From: Riemerella anatipestifer ATCC 11845 = DSM 15868
GTDB taxonomy: Bacteria > Bacteroidota > Bacteroidia > Flavobacteriales > Weeksellaceae
Reading direction: 5' to 3'
Assembly: GCF_000252855.1 (NCBI RefSeq)
Contig: NC_017045.1
Coordinates: forward strand, 1,984,001 to 2,048,000
Length of the DNA stretch: 64,000 nucleotides
Below the pieces are notes generated by a model. The model was not told the origin of the DNA. It was given only the letters and a program-made list of their open reading frames with translations, and ran no database searches. A program made the translations under genes and the position numbers. Below are positions 8,501 to 17,921 of this stretch, piece by piece; position 1 is the stretch's first letter, and each line of letters opens with the position of its first letter.

Positions 8501-9226
8501 ATGGGAAAACAGTTGGGGCTTATAGGGAGAAACATTTCATATTCATTCTCTCAAAAATATTTTGAGGCTAAGTTTAAGAAATTATTTATTAAAGATATTT
8601 CCTACTATATTTTAGATTTGCCTAGTATAGAGGGCGTTGCAGAATTATGGTCTAATCCTAGATTGGTGGGCTTTAATGTTACCATTCCATACAAAGTAGA
8701 AATTATAAATTACCTAGATGAGCTTAGCGAAGAAGCCCAAGCCATAGGGGCGGTAAATACAGTAAGCATTAAAGACGGAAAGAAGATAGGCTACAATACA
8801 GATGCTTATGGTTTTGAACGAACCTTAGACCTCCATCTTAAAACCATTCATCAGAAAGCACTTGTACTAGGCGATGGTGGAGCGGCTAAAGCCGTTAAAT
8901 TTGTGTTAGAGCGTAAGGGTATTCCGTATCTTGTGGTCTCTAGGCGAGGGACAATTAAGTTTGAACAGCTTACCAGAGAGCATTTGTCTGAATATCAAAT
9001 CATCATACAATGTACTCCCGTAGGTACTTATCCTAATGTGGAAGACTGTGTCCCATTTCCGTTTGATGGGCTTTCGGGCGAACACTTGGTATTAGACCTT
9101 ATCTATAATCCCGAACGAACTAAACTCATTAAAGAAGCTCAAAAAAGAGGAGCTAAGACAGCTAATGGACTATTTATGCTGGAACAACAGGCAGAAAAAG
9201 CCTGGGAAATTTGGAATTTAGTATAA
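8501..9226 (+). CDS. aroE: Shikimate dehydrogenase
   Basis: AroE reduces 3-dehydroshikimate to shikimate with NADPH in aromatic amino acid synthesis. The 241-residue protein has the substrate loop SYSFSQKYFEAKF (usual SxS motif), FNVTIPYK with the catalytic Lys, GAVNTV, NTDAYGF and the nucleotide-binding loop LGDGGAAKAV. In-frame starts at 8477 (TTG) and 8480 (ATG) exist. They overlap a -7 promoter box, and the family normally begins just before the GLIGxxIxxSxS motif, so ATG 8501 is chosen. Confidence 0.95.
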   Translation: MGKQLGLIGRNISYSFSQKYFEAKFKKLFIKDISYYILDLPSIEGVAELWSNPRLVGFNVTIPYKVEIINYLDELSEEAQAIGAVNTVSIKDGKKIGYNTDAYGFERTLDLHLKTIHQKALVLGDGGAAKAVKFVLERKGIPYLVVSRRGTIKFEQLTREHLSEYQIIIQCTPVGTYPNVEDCVPFPFDGLSGEHLVLDLIYNPERTKLIKEAQKRGAKTANGLFMLEQQAEKAWEIWNLV

Positions 9227-9305
9227 AAAACCTTTAATTTAGTGCCGATGGAAAAATTAGGGCATTGTACCTAATTAGAATTTAATACGCTAAAAATATA
9301 TTGCT

Positions 9306-11120
9306 ATGAACAAAGAAACTCTGAACTCTGGACAAGAAGAATTGAACACACCTCAACCCAACCAAGAAGTAAAGGCAAATACTGTTTTAGAAACTTCATC
9401 TTATCAGGAGTTGGAAGTTGAGGAGGAAGACCACGATGACGACGACCACGAAGAGAACGAAAAGTTATCTTTGAAAGAGTTGGTAGATAAGTTAGAGAAG
9501 CTCATCAATCTAGAGAATGCAGGAGAGGAGATTCAGAAGTTCAATGCCCTTAGAAAATCTATTTCCGAACAAATAGACGAAATAACAGAAAACAAAAAAC
9601 AGGAGTTTGAAGCAGCAGATAATGACCCTTCGGAGGTTTTCAGTTACGAACACCCTTTACAAGCAAAGTTTTCTGCACTCATCAATATTTTTAAAGAGAA
9701 GAGAGACCTCTTTACTCAAAAGCAAGAGGAAGAACATCAAAAAAATCTAGAGGTAAGGCTAGGGATTGTGGAGAAACTTAAAAATCTTTACACCAATACA
9801 GAGCCAGGAACAGACCTCTTCAAAGCTATAAGAGAAATAAAAGAGGCTTGGGCTAATGCAGGTAAAGTAGCAAAGTCGGAGTTTAAAAATCTGAATAATA
9901 ACTACTATCATCATCTCAATGGGTTTTACCAAATGCTAGACCTCAACAAAGAATACCGTGAGCAAGAGTATGCCCATAACTTGGAAAAGAGACAGCACAT
10001 CATCGCTCGTGCTAAAGAGCTATTGGTAGAGCCACTGATACAAAAAGCACTTAACGAATTGCAGTATCTCCATAAACTTTGGAGAGAGGAGGCAGAACCT
10101 GTGGCAGAAGAGTTTAGGGATAGCACTTGGGAGGAGTTTAAGGAAATTTCTAACCAAATACACGATAGAAAAACTGAACTCTTCGCAGCGAGAGAAGCGG
10201 AACAAAAAGAAAATCTAGAGAAGAAAAATACCATTATTGCTCAAATCAAAGCCTTAGGAGCACCAGAAAAACCTAACCATAATTATTGGCAGAAATCCAT
10301 TAATAAAATGGAAGAGCTAAGAGAAGAGTTTATAAAGTTAGGTAGCGTTCCTAGAAAACTTTCCACCCAGAATTGGACTGATTTTAAACAAAGCGTAAGA
10401 GCCTTTAATTCGGCTAAAAACGAGTTTTATAAAGGTCTTAAACAAACTCAAATCAACAACTTAGAAGAAAAGTATAAGTTGATAAAAGTGGCTCAAGACA
10501 ACAAAAACTCCGAAGATTGGGAGACTATGGTGCCGCTATTCAAGAAACTTCAGAAAGATTGGCAGGCGATAGGACACGTGCCTAGAAGTCAAGCAAATAA
10601 GGTATGGGACGCTTTCCGTGAGGCTTGTAACTACTTCTTTGACCAATATAGAACCAAAAGCGAAGCGGCTGGAGACGATTGGAATGAAAACTTTAAGCAG
10701 AAGAAAGCTCTCCTAGAAGAACTTAAAAAAATAGAGAAAGGAGAAAACTCTCTAGAAATAATAGAGGATATTAAAAATAAATGGAATGCCATAGGCAAGG
10801 TGCCTAAGGATAAGTTGGGCATCAATTCAGAGTTTAATAAAACTCTAAAACAAAAGCTAAAACTTAATAACCTCAACGAGTTTGATATTAAGGAAGAGGG
10901 CTTATCTGAGTCTCAAATTACCGATAGAGCTCGTAAACTTAAAAACCAAATTACAGACCTTGAGGCTGAAGTGGTTAAGTTAGAAAATAACCTTTCTTTC
11001 TTTAACAATCCAACGAGAGAGAATCCGTTGTTAAAAGATACTTTTGAAAAAATTGATGATAAGAGAGCTCAATTAGAGAGCCTTAGAATTACATTACATC
11101 AAATGATTTCTGGAGAATAA
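9306..11120 (+). CDS. DUF349 domain-containing protein
   Basis: A 604-residue, highly charged, mostly helical cytoplasmic protein. After an acidic low-complexity N-terminus (around residues 36-52, rich in D, E and H) come several DUF349 repeats. Each has a W-x-x-I/A-G-x-V/P signature: EAWANAGKVAKSEF, EFIKLGSVPRKL, KDWQAIGHVPRSQANKVWDAFR and NKWNAIGKVPKDKLG. The C-terminal part is coiled coil. The family is widespread in Bacteroidota and of unproven function. No signal peptide or membrane segment is visible. It is followed by its own terminator. Confidence 0.9.
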   Translation: MNKETLNSGQEELNTPQPNQEVKANTVLETSSYQELEVEEEDHDDDDHEENEKLSLKELVDKLEKLINLENAGEEIQKFNALRKSISEQIDEITENKKQEFEAADNDPSEVFSYEHPLQAKFSALINIFKEKRDLFTQKQEEEHQKNLEVRLGIVEKLKNLYTNTEPGTDLFKAIREIKEAWANAGKVAKSEFKNLNNNYYHHLNGFYQMLDLNKEYREQEYAHNLEKRQHIIARAKELLVEPLIQKALNELQYLHKLWREEAEPVAEEFRDSTWEEFKEISNQIHDRKTELFAAREAEQKENLEKKNTIIAQIKALGAPEKPNHNYWQKSINKMEELREEFIKLGSVPRKLSTQNWTDFKQSVRAFNSAKNEFYKGLKQTQINNLEEKYKLIKVAQDNKNSEDWETMVPLFKKLQKDWQAIGHVPRSQANKVWDAFREACNYFFDQYRTKSEAAGDDWNENFKQKKALLEELKKIEKGENSLEIIEDIKNKWNAIGKVPKDKLGINSEFNKTLKQKLKLNNLNEFDIKEEGLSESQITDRARKLKNQITDLEAEVVKLENNLSFFNNPTRENPLLKDTFEKIDDKRAQLESLRITLHQMISGE

Positions 11121-11145
11121 TAAAAGGTTAAACGAAAATAGAAAC

Positions 11146-11187
11146 AAAAACTTTGTTGGGATTAGATTGATTTCAACAAAGTTTTTT
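11146..11187 (+). terminator. Intrinsic terminator after the DUF349 gene
   Basis: AAAAACTTTGTTG pairs with CAACAAAGTTTTT across a 15-base loop and the right arm continues as T6. The ribD start lies only 28 bases beyond it. Confidence 0.85.
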
Positions 11188-11214
11188 AGTTAATGTCAAA
11201 AATAAACGCTCCGT

Positions 11215-12234
11215 ATGTCTCACGAAAAATATATAAGTCGGTGTATTGCTTTGGCAGAGAAGGCTAGAGGTAACACTTACCCTAATCCTTTGGTGGGAGC
11301 GGTAATTGTACACAATGGCATCATCATAGGGGAAGGCTATCATCACAAGGCAGGAGAACCTCATGCAGAAATTAACGCCATCAATTCGGTTGAGAACAAA
11401 GGGCTTTTAAAAGAATCTACGATTTATGTTTCATTAGAGCCTTGTTCCCATTTTGGGAGAACGCCACCTTGTGCTACTAAAATTACAGAAATTGGATTCA
11501 AAAAAGTGGTTATAGGCTCGGCTGACTCTAATGAAAAAGTGAGTGGCAAAGGTAAAGCAATGATAGAAGAGGCAGGTATAGAAGTGGTTGATAAAGTGTT
11601 AGAGGAACGATGCCGATGGCTTAACAGAAGGTTTTTTACTTTCCACGAGAAAAAAAGACCATACATTATCCTGAAATGGGCAGAGTCTAACGATGGTTTT
11701 ATAGACCGAAATTTTGTTCCAACGCCTATATCCAATACTTTGGCATCTCAATATGTACATAAGATGAGAGCCGAAGAACACGCTATTTTGGTTGGGACAC
11801 AAACGGCACTTAATGATAACCCAACTTTAGATGTAAGGCATCTTGACGGTAGAAATCCTACCAGAGTTTTAATAGATTTAGAGCTTAAAGTTCCTCAAAG
11901 TTTTAATATTTTCAATACTAATGCTCCTACGATTATTTTTAACCTTCATAAAAATGACAATCAAGACCATTTGAAGTGGATAAAAATTGATAAAGAAAAT
12001 TTTTTAGAAGAACTGATGTATCATTTGTATGAACAGCAGATACAATCTATCATTATAGAGGGAGGAAGCAAGATGTTAAATACCTTTATTGAAGCTCAAC
12101 TTTGGGATGAGGCAGTGGTAATTAAAGCTCCTAATTTAACTTTGAACAATGGGACTAAAGCTCCTATATTCAATGAAAAACCTTACCGACAAAAACAGAT
12201 GAGAGATAATGTTTTAAATTTTTATAAAAAATAG
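11215..12234 (+). CDS. ribD: Bifunctional diaminohydroxyphosphoribosylaminopyrimidine deaminase / uracil reductase RibD
   Basis: RibD catalyses the deamination and side-chain reduction steps of riboflavin synthesis. The N-terminal deaminase domain (residues 1-~145) has the zinc site HAEINAI and PCSHFGRTPPC. The reductase domain starts around residue 147 (RPYIILKWAESNDGFI) and contains GTQTALNDNPTL and IIIEGGSKML. The length of 339 residues is typical. The other rib genes are not adjacent; ribF lies about 40 kb away. It is followed after 5 bases by a large membrane protein gene and probably shares its transcript. Confidence 0.96.
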   Translation: MSHEKYISRCIALAEKARGNTYPNPLVGAVIVHNGIIIGEGYHHKAGEPHAEINAINSVENKGLLKESTIYVSLEPCSHFGRTPPCATKITEIGFKKVVIGSADSNEKVSGKGKAMIEEAGIEVVDKVLEERCRWLNRRFFTFHEKKRPYIILKWAESNDGFIDRNFVPTPISNTLASQYVHKMRAEEHAILVGTQTALNDNPTLDVRHLDGRNPTRVLIDLELKVPQSFNIFNTNAPTIIFNLHKNDNQDHLKWIKIDKENFLEELMYHLYEQQIQSIIIEGGSKMLNTFIEAQLWDEAVVIKAPNLTLNNGTKAPIFNEKPYRQKQMRDNVLNFYKK

Positions 12235-12239
12235 TTTTT

Positions 12240-13877
12240 ATGCTTTATCTGTTACTTTCCGTAGGCGTTATTTTCTCTAGTTTGCTAGGGGTAGGAATGC
12301 TATTTGAAAAACTATTAGGAAAGTTGTGGGAAGAAAAACTATCCTCTGCTTTTTTTGCAGGGTGTATGGGATTGAGTTTGGTATGGGCGGTTTTAGCATT
12401 TGCAGTGCCTATCAATAGAGTAGTAGAAGTTTCTAGCTTGGGTTTAGGACTAAGTGCTTTCATTTACTTTAAAATGTATCGCTTTTTAGGTGCTTTTATT
12501 ACGAAAAATTATTCTGTTTTTATTCTGTTGCTTTTTGTCGTATTGCTTTTTGGGAGTGGGTATCCGTTTATTTTAGACCATTTTGGTTATTATGTACCTA
12601 GTATTAAATGGATTGCAGAGATAGGTCTAGTAAAGGGAATTGGAAACTTAGATTTAATATTAGGGCAAATGTCCCTTTGGCATATTTTACAGGCTGGATT
12701 TTCTAATACTTCCGATGTTTTTCTGAGGTTGAATGTAGTATTGCTTTTAGGATATATCATTTATATTATAGAAAAAAAGGCGTGGGTTCATTTTATATTT
12801 TTGCCTATTTTGTTATTGTTTTTACAATCGCCAAGTACAGATTTGCCTGTTATTGTAGGCTCTTTAATAATCTTGAATGAAGTTTTGAATAAAAACTATA
12901 ATGTGTCAGCATTGTTTGGGTTTTCGGTTTGGATTTTCAGCATAAAACCTACCATAATATGGCTCCCGTTGATGGTCTTTTTATATGCTTTTTTGATAAG
13001 GAAATTCACTTATAAGTTGATAATAGTAGGCGTAGGCGTGGTGTCTGTTTTTGTGATTAAAAATTGGTACTGCTTTGGGTTTCCTATTTTTCCCGTACAA
13101 GTTTTGGATTTAGGCTTGAGTTGGAAACCTAACGAATTTTTACTTAAAAATTCAGCCGAAACAGCTATTCTTAAAACTTACGATTTTCAATATTCTTATG
13201 AGGAAATAAAGCAATTTTCGGTTTGGGAAAGTATTAAAAATTGGATATTCCTGAAAGGCATAAAAGGAGTTATCAATGTAGCTTTTGTTTTGAGTTTATT
13301 GGCATTACTGATATTTGCTATTAAAAGTAAAAGCCGTTTGATTTGGCTTATTGTAATATCAATTTTTATTAAAAGCGTTTTGGTGTTGCTATTTTCAGCA
13401 CAATACCGATTTTTCTTAGAAGTATTTTTTGTAGTTGCTCTTTTGGTTTTTAGGAATTGGTTTTCCGCTAAGAAAGTGGCTTTTGTGAGTATTATAGGTA
13501 CTTTGGGTATGTCTGTATTTTTATTTGCTCCATCTTTAATTGTGAAATATATTCCTAGCTTTAGGCTGGGTGGATTTATTAAAAATATAGAACTTTCTCA
13601 AGTTGTAAAACCAGCGACTTACAAATATCAACGGTATAAAACCTTTACAATAGGTAATTTGACCTTTAATGTAGTGGAAAATTATCCTTTTAGTTTTGAT
13701 ACGCCACTTCCAGCTATTTCTCCTAGTTTCTTAGAGCTTTATTTAGAAGCAGGGATTTTTCCTCAAAAAATGGGTTCGAACTTAAAAGAAGGTTTTGTTT
13801 GGAAAAAATTATCTAATGAAGATAAAGAGCAATTACAACAGATTGTTAATGGATTTTATATAAATGAAAAAAGATAG
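12240..13877 (+). CDS. Large polytopic membrane protein of unknown function
   Basis: A 545-residue integral membrane protein with about a dozen hydrophobic segments and a final soluble stretch of roughly 100 residues, presumably extracytoplasmic. The organisation resembles the membrane families that carry lipid-linked sugar transferases (the LIC_10190-like group). Motifs such as LDHFGYYVPSIKWI early on, and SIKPTIIWLPLMVFLYA in the middle, fit that impression, but no catalytic motif can be named with certainty. It starts 5 bases after ribD and ends in a strong terminator, so it is the last gene of that operon. A role in cell-envelope glycan assembly is a guess. Confidence 0.7.
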   Translation: MLYLLLSVGVIFSSLLGVGMLFEKLLGKLWEEKLSSAFFAGCMGLSLVWAVLAFAVPINRVVEVSSLGLGLSAFIYFKMYRFLGAFITKNYSVFILLLFVVLLFGSGYPFILDHFGYYVPSIKWIAEIGLVKGIGNLDLILGQMSLWHILQAGFSNTSDVFLRLNVVLLLGYIIYIIEKKAWVHFIFLPILLLFLQSPSTDLPVIVGSLIILNEVLNKNYNVSALFGFSVWIFSIKPTIIWLPLMVFLYAFLIRKFTYKLIIVGVGVVSVFVIKNWYCFGFPIFPVQVLDLGLSWKPNEFLLKNSAETAILKTYDFQYSYEEIKQFSVWESIKNWIFLKGIKGVINVAFVLSLLALLIFAIKSKSRLIWLIVISIFIKSVLVLLFSAQYRFFLEVFFVVALLVFRNWFSAKKVAFVSIIGTLGMSVFLFAPSLIVKYIPSFRLGGFIKNIELSQVVKPATYKYQRYKTFTIGNLTFNVVENYPFSFDTPLPAISPSFLELYLEAGIFPQKMGSNLKEGFVWKKLSNEDKEQLQQIVNGFYINEKR

Positions 13878-13898
13878 AGAAATTATCTCTATCTTTTT
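13867..13898. terminator. Bidirectional terminator between the membrane protein gene and porX
   Basis: AAAAAGATAGAGA pairs with TCTCTATCTTTTT around a tiny loop, with A-rich and T-rich flanks. It ends the plus-strand membrane protein gene (it overlaps the stop region) and the convergent minus-strand porX. Confidence 0.88.
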
Positions 13899-13902
13899 AT
13901 TT

Positions 13903-15447
13903 TTATTTGGGTTCTAGAACGCAAAATGGAATAATGCATTCCTCCAAAGAAATGCCACCGTGCTGGTAGGTTTCTTTATAATAATTAACAAAGTGATTGT
14001 AGTTTTTTGGATATGCTAAAAAGGTATTATTCTTAGCAAATACATACTTGCTGCTTAGGTTACCTTTGGGGAGAAATAGCTTCTCTGGTTGGTTAATAGC
14101 CCACACATCAGAATCTTCATAAGAAAGGCTTTTCCCTGTTTTGTAGCGTATATTGGTGGAAGTTTCTCTGTCGCCTACAACTTTACTTGGCTTTTTAACA
14201 TAGATGGTGCCGTGGTCTGTAGTGATGATGAGTTTAAAACCAGACTCTGCGGCTTGTTTAATCAGTCTCATAATAGGAGCATTTTCAAACCAATTTAAGG
14301 TAAGAGAACGGAACGTTTTATCATCTCTAATCAACTGATTAACGATAGAGTTATCCGTTTTGGCGTGAGATAAAATATCTATAAAATTATAGACGACTAC
14401 CACTAAATCTTTGTTTTGATGCTGATGAAAATCTTTTAAAACCTTTTGTTCAAAATCAGAGTTTAAGACTTTAATGTACTTCATTGTTTTAGAAGATAGT
14501 CCTAAACGCTTCATTTGGTCTTTTAAGAAATCTTGTTCGACTTCGTTTTTATTACCTTCTTCATTGTCGTTCAGCCATTGGTCAGGAAATCTTTTTTCTA
14601 TTTCGGAAGGCATCAATCCAGCAAAAAAAGCATTTCTCGCATATTGAGTAGCCGTAGGTAAGATGCTGTAATATGAAGTTTCTAAAGTTTTATTATAGAA
14701 TTTAAGAAACAATGGTTCAATGACTTTCCATTGGTCATACCTTAGGTTATCTATCATAAGTAGCAAAACTTTATCATTCTGCATTTCTGGTTTTACCTTT
14801 TCTTTAAAAAGCGTATGGCTCATAAGAGGCTTTTCGTTTGAATTAAGCCAATTTTCGTAGTTTCTTTCTATAAACTTGGCAAACTGTATATTGGCTTCCT
14901 CCTTTTGAGATTGTAGCAAGTCGGCAAATTCGTTATCAAATACTTTATCAAACTTAATTTCCCAACCTAATATTTTTTTATAATAATTACTCCAGTCTTC
15001 ATAAGTGTTAAGATAACTTAACTCCATACTTATGTTTCTGAACTCTTGCTGATATTCTTGTTTGGTTTGTTGTTCTACAAGGTCGTCGCTTTGTAGATTT
15101 TTTTTCAAAGAGAGCAGAACTTGGTTAGGATTTACAGGTTTTAAGATATAATCGGCAATTTGCGAACCTATGGCTTGTTCCATAATGTGTTCTTCTTCGC
15201 TTTTAGTTACCATTACAATTTTCATTGCTGAATTTTTTTCCTTTAGTAACGGTATGGCATCTAGCCCAGAAATACCAGGCATATTTTCGTCCAAAAGAAC
15301 TAATGAAAAACTTTCTTCGTCTAATATTTCTAAGGCTTCATTAACATTATTGATGGGCGTTACCTGATAACCTTTGTTTTCTAAGAATACGATATGAGGT
15401 TTTAATAAATCTACCTCGTCATCTATCCATAATATTTTTTTAGCCAT
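13903..15447 (-). CDS. porX: T9SS response regulator PorX (receiver plus PglZ alkaline phosphatase-like domain)
   Basis: PorX is the response regulator that, with the PorY kinase, controls the type IX secretion system and gliding in Bacteroidota. The receiver domain (residues 1-~120) has the acidic pocket IDDE and the phospho-acceptor Asp53 in LLDENMPG. The rest is a PglZ alkaline phosphatase-superfamily domain with metal-binding segments LMIDNLRYDQW and TTDHGTIYV. The length of 514 residues matches known PorX. There is no DNA-binding helix-turn-helix. It is monocistronic on minus, with a -7-like box (TATCTTTG read on minus) at 15499-15506. Confidence 0.95.
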   Translation of the reverse strand: MAKKILWIDDEVDLLKPHIVFLENKGYQVTPINNVNEALEILDEESFSLVLLDENMPGISGLDAIPLLKEKNSAMKIVMVTKSEEEHIMEQAIGSQIADYILKPVNPNQVLLSLKKNLQSDDLVEQQTKQEYQQEFRNISMELSYLNTYEDWSNYYKKILGWEIKFDKVFDNEFADLLQSQKEEANIQFAKFIERNYENWLNSNEKPLMSHTLFKEKVKPEMQNDKVLLLMIDNLRYDQWKVIEPLFLKFYNKTLETSYYSILPTATQYARNAFFAGLMPSEIEKRFPDQWLNDNEEGNKNEVEQDFLKDQMKRLGLSSKTMKYIKVLNSDFEQKVLKDFHQHQNKDLVVVVYNFIDILSHAKTDNSIVNQLIRDDKTFRSLTLNWFENAPIMRLIKQAAESGFKLIITTDHGTIYVKKPSKVVGDRETSTNIRYKTGKSLSYEDSDVWAINQPEKLFLPKGNLSSKYVFAKNNTFLAYPKNYNHFVNYYKETYQHGGISLEECIIPFCVLEPK

Positions 15448-15567
15448 AACTATTCTTTATTTAATTAAGTGTGCTTGTAACACTCTTCTTTAGTTTTCCA
15501 AAGATACAGCTAAACCTGCCAATGTCTAGCCAAAGCATTTATAAAAAAAGTTAAATTTGAGTTAAAT

Positions 15568-15594
15568 AAAAAAGCAGGTTTTTAGCCTGCTTTT
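15568..15594 (-). terminator. Intrinsic terminator of the pirin gene
   Basis: The stem GCAGG/CCTGC, extended by A/T pairs, lies directly downstream of the pirin stop codon. Read on minus it is followed by a T-run. Confidence 0.8.
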
Positions 15595-15596
15595 CG

Positions 15597-16472
15597 TTAA
15601 TCTTCTAAGACTCCGAATTTGTTATTTTTAAAGTCATCAAAAGCCTGAATAATCTCTGCTCTAGTGTTCATTACAAACGGACCGTGAGCGGCTATAGGCT
15701 CGTTAAGTGGTTCTCCACTAAGGATAAGCACAACAGCATCATCTAGGGCTTCTATGTTGAAATCTTCACCACTATTTTCAAACAAAACTAAATGGTCTGT
15801 AGGAGCCTCTTCCTCTTCGTTTGCAATAATATTACCCTCTATAACCAAAGCAACGGTGTTAAAATGAGCAGGGAAACTAAATGAAGCACTAGCACCTTTT
15901 TTTAGTCTTGCATTCATCATATGTATTGGGCTGAAGGTACTTGCGATACCTTTGCTACCATTGTACTCTCCTGCAATTACTTCTACCCAACTATTTTCGC
16001 CAACAGAGACTTTAGGAAACTCTGCGTGTTGTATAGATTGGTATTTTGGAGGACTCATTTTATAGCGAGAAGGGAGATTTACCCATAGTTGCACCATTTG
16101 GAAAATGCCACCTTTTTTACTCCATTCAGTTTCGTGATATTCTTTATGGAGTACACCGCTACCAGCCGTCATCCACTGTACATCGCCTTCTTGTATAATG
16201 CCACCGCCGCCTGCACTATCGTGATGTTCTACTTTGCCCTGATAAGCTATAGTTACGGTTTCAAAACCACGATGAGGGTGTACGCCTACGCCTCTAGGAG
16301 TTTGGGAAGGTTCAAAATAAAACTTAGAATTATAATCCATCATAATGAAAGGATCCATTCTCTTCATATCTAATCTAAATCCGCTAGGAATAAAATTGTG
16401 TACTCTAAAACCATCTCCCACAAAATGTGCAGGTCTAGGAGCTGCGATAAGCTCTATTTTTTTAGTGTTCAT
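15597..16472 (-). CDS. Pirin family protein
   Basis: A bicupin of 291 residues. The N-terminal cupin contains the metal-binding set of pirin: PHRGFETVT with two His, HHDSAGGGG with a further His, and a Glu in the HKEYHETE region. The C-terminal cupin is around residues 175-285. Pirins are iron-binding proteins; some act as quercetin dioxygenases, others as redox-sensing co-regulators, and the role here cannot be decided. A -7 box (CAAAGATA on plus, TATCTTTG on minus) at 16494-16501 lies 22 bases before the start. Confidence 0.93.
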   Translation of the reverse strand: MNTKKIELIAAPRPAHFVGDGFRVHNFIPSGFRLDMKRMDPFIMMDYNSKFYFEPSQTPRGVGVHPHRGFETVTIAYQGKVEHHDSAGGGGIIQEGDVQWMTAGSGVLHKEYHETEWSKKGGIFQMVQLWVNLPSRYKMSPPKYQSIQHAEFPKVSVGENSWVEVIAGEYNGSKGIASTFSPIHMMNARLKKGASASFSFPAHFNTVALVIEGNIIANEEEEAPTDHLVLFENSGEDFNIEALDDAVVLILSGEPLNEPIAAHGPFVMNTRAEIIQAFDDFKNNKFGVLED

Positions 16473-16617
16473 TTTGAATGTTTTTTACTTAAGCAAAGAT
16501 ACCTTAATCCCTTACCCTTAAGCATTGACCTAGGATAATAAAAAAGCACTAAAAAAATATATTAAAATATTTTTGTAACATTTTTGTAATTTGGATACTT
16601 ACTCTACATAAAAGCTA

Positions 16618-17121
16618 ATGATGTCTCTGGAAACAGAATTTTTACAACAAATAGAGAAGCATAAAGGGGTTATTTTTAAAATATCCAAAATGTATATGGA
16701 TAATAAAAACGACCAAGAAGATTTGTTTCAAGAGATTATCTATCAAGCGTGGAAATCGTATCCGTCTTTTCAAGGCAAGAGTTTATTTTCTACTTGGCTT
16801 TATCGGGTAGCTCTTAATACTTCTATTGTTTTTCTAAGAAGTGATAAGAAAAAAATAAATACTTCTGATATAGAGCTAAGTACGATAAATAAGAGGGTGG
16901 AAAATAATGATGTTGAACAACAGCAATTGGAACTTATGTATAAAGCAATACAACAGCTAGGTGCAATAGATAAAGCGCTTATATTCTATTATTTAGAAAA
17001 TTATTCTGGCAAAGAGATAGCAGCTCAAATGGGAATAACAGAGGTAAATGTAAGAGTGAAACTAAATAGAGCTAAACAAAAATTGAAAACTTTGATTAAC
17101 GAACTTAGAACTCAACAATAA
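16618..17121 (+). CDS. ECF-type RNA polymerase sigma factor
   Basis: A 167-residue sigma-70 family factor of the extracytoplasmic function type. Region 2 holds DNKNDQEDLFQEIIYQAWKSYPSF and FSTWLYRVALNTSIVFLR. Region 4 holds LGAIDKALIFYYLENYSGKEIAAQMGITEVNVRVKLNRAKQKLK with its helix-turn-helix. Two consecutive ATGs make the exact start ambiguous by one codon. The next gene, 14 bases on, encodes a membrane protein that probably acts as its anti-sigma or membrane partner. The regulon is unknown. Confidence 0.93.
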   Translation: MMSLETEFLQQIEKHKGVIFKISKMYMDNKNDQEDLFQEIIYQAWKSYPSFQGKSLFSTWLYRVALNTSIVFLRSDKKKINTSDIELSTINKRVENNDVEQQQLELMYKAIQQLGAIDKALIFYYLENYSGKEIAAQMGITEVNVRVKLNRAKQKLKTLINELRTQQ

Positions 17122-17135
17122 AAAAATCAAATATT

Positions 17136-17921
17136 ATGGAACTTGATAATATAAAAGATTTGTGGCATAGAGAGAAGGTATCAGACCTTCCTAATATTTC
17201 TTTGGAACAGCAAAAGGCGGTAAAAACACCCTTGGAAAAGATAAGAGCGAATATGAAAATGGAGTTTTGGACTACACTTCTTGCTATGGTTCTTATAGTT
17301 CCGCTTTATTATTCTCAAATAAAAAATGCACAACAAGGGAGTTTGTTTTTGTTGTTATATATTATTTCAATACTTATAATTGTTTATTATTTTGTTAAGT
17401 TTTATTCGTTGTATAAAACTATTAGTACTCAAAATTTCCAGACCTATCACAATTTGCTTAATCTTAGGTACGAGTTGGTGCTTAATACGGAGCTTTATAA
17501 ATCTTATTATATTTCGTTTGTTCCTATATTATTTTCTGTATTTCTTTTATTTTTGGATTTGAATAGTTGGAATGGAGTGATGTTTGTTGTTGTTAGCTTG
17601 TTTATGACTTCCATTATTATGTATGTCATGGGAAAGGTTTGGTTGAGAGAAGTTTATGGTAATTATGTTGTTGAAATTACAGATTTGGTGAGTGAGTTGA
17701 GCGATGAATCTGATGATTTTAAGTTCAATAGAAACTCCTTAAGCCATCAAGGGAAATATCAAATATTTCAAAAAACAAAACACTTCTTTAGAAAAATCTT
17801 TGGAAAATATGCTACTCTTGCCAACTGGATTTTTTGGTTTTTTATATTGATTGTCATAAGTGCTATCACAGGATATGTAATAGCATATTTCAGTATATTA
17901 TTGGGTAAAAATCAACTATAA
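17136..17921 (+). CDS. Membrane protein downstream of the ECF sigma factor, possible anti-sigma factor
   Basis: This 261-residue protein starts with a soluble helical segment (ELDNIKDLWHREKVSDLPNISLEQQKAV). Two paired hydrophobic segments follow (about residues 45-65 and 70-92), another pair is centred around 125-165, and a last one sits near the C-terminus (WIFWFFILIVISAITGYVIAYF). The ELxxLKxLWxxE-type opening is common in Bacteroidota genes that follow ECF sigma factors. The tight 14-base spacing supports a regulatory pair. Anti-sigma function is inferred from context only. Its 3' end overlaps the convergent nucleosidase gene by 6 bases. Confidence 0.75.
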   Translation: MELDNIKDLWHREKVSDLPNISLEQQKAVKTPLEKIRANMKMEFWTTLLAMVLIVPLYYSQIKNAQQGSLFLLLYIISILIIVYYFVKFYSLYKTISTQNFQTYHNLLNLRYELVLNTELYKSYYISFVPILFSVFLLFLDLNSWNGVMFVVVSLFMTSIIMYVMGKVWLREVYGNYVVEITDLVSELSDESDDFKFNRNSLSHQGKYQIFQKTKHFFRKIFGKYATLANWIFWFFILIVISAITGYVIAYFSILLGKNQL

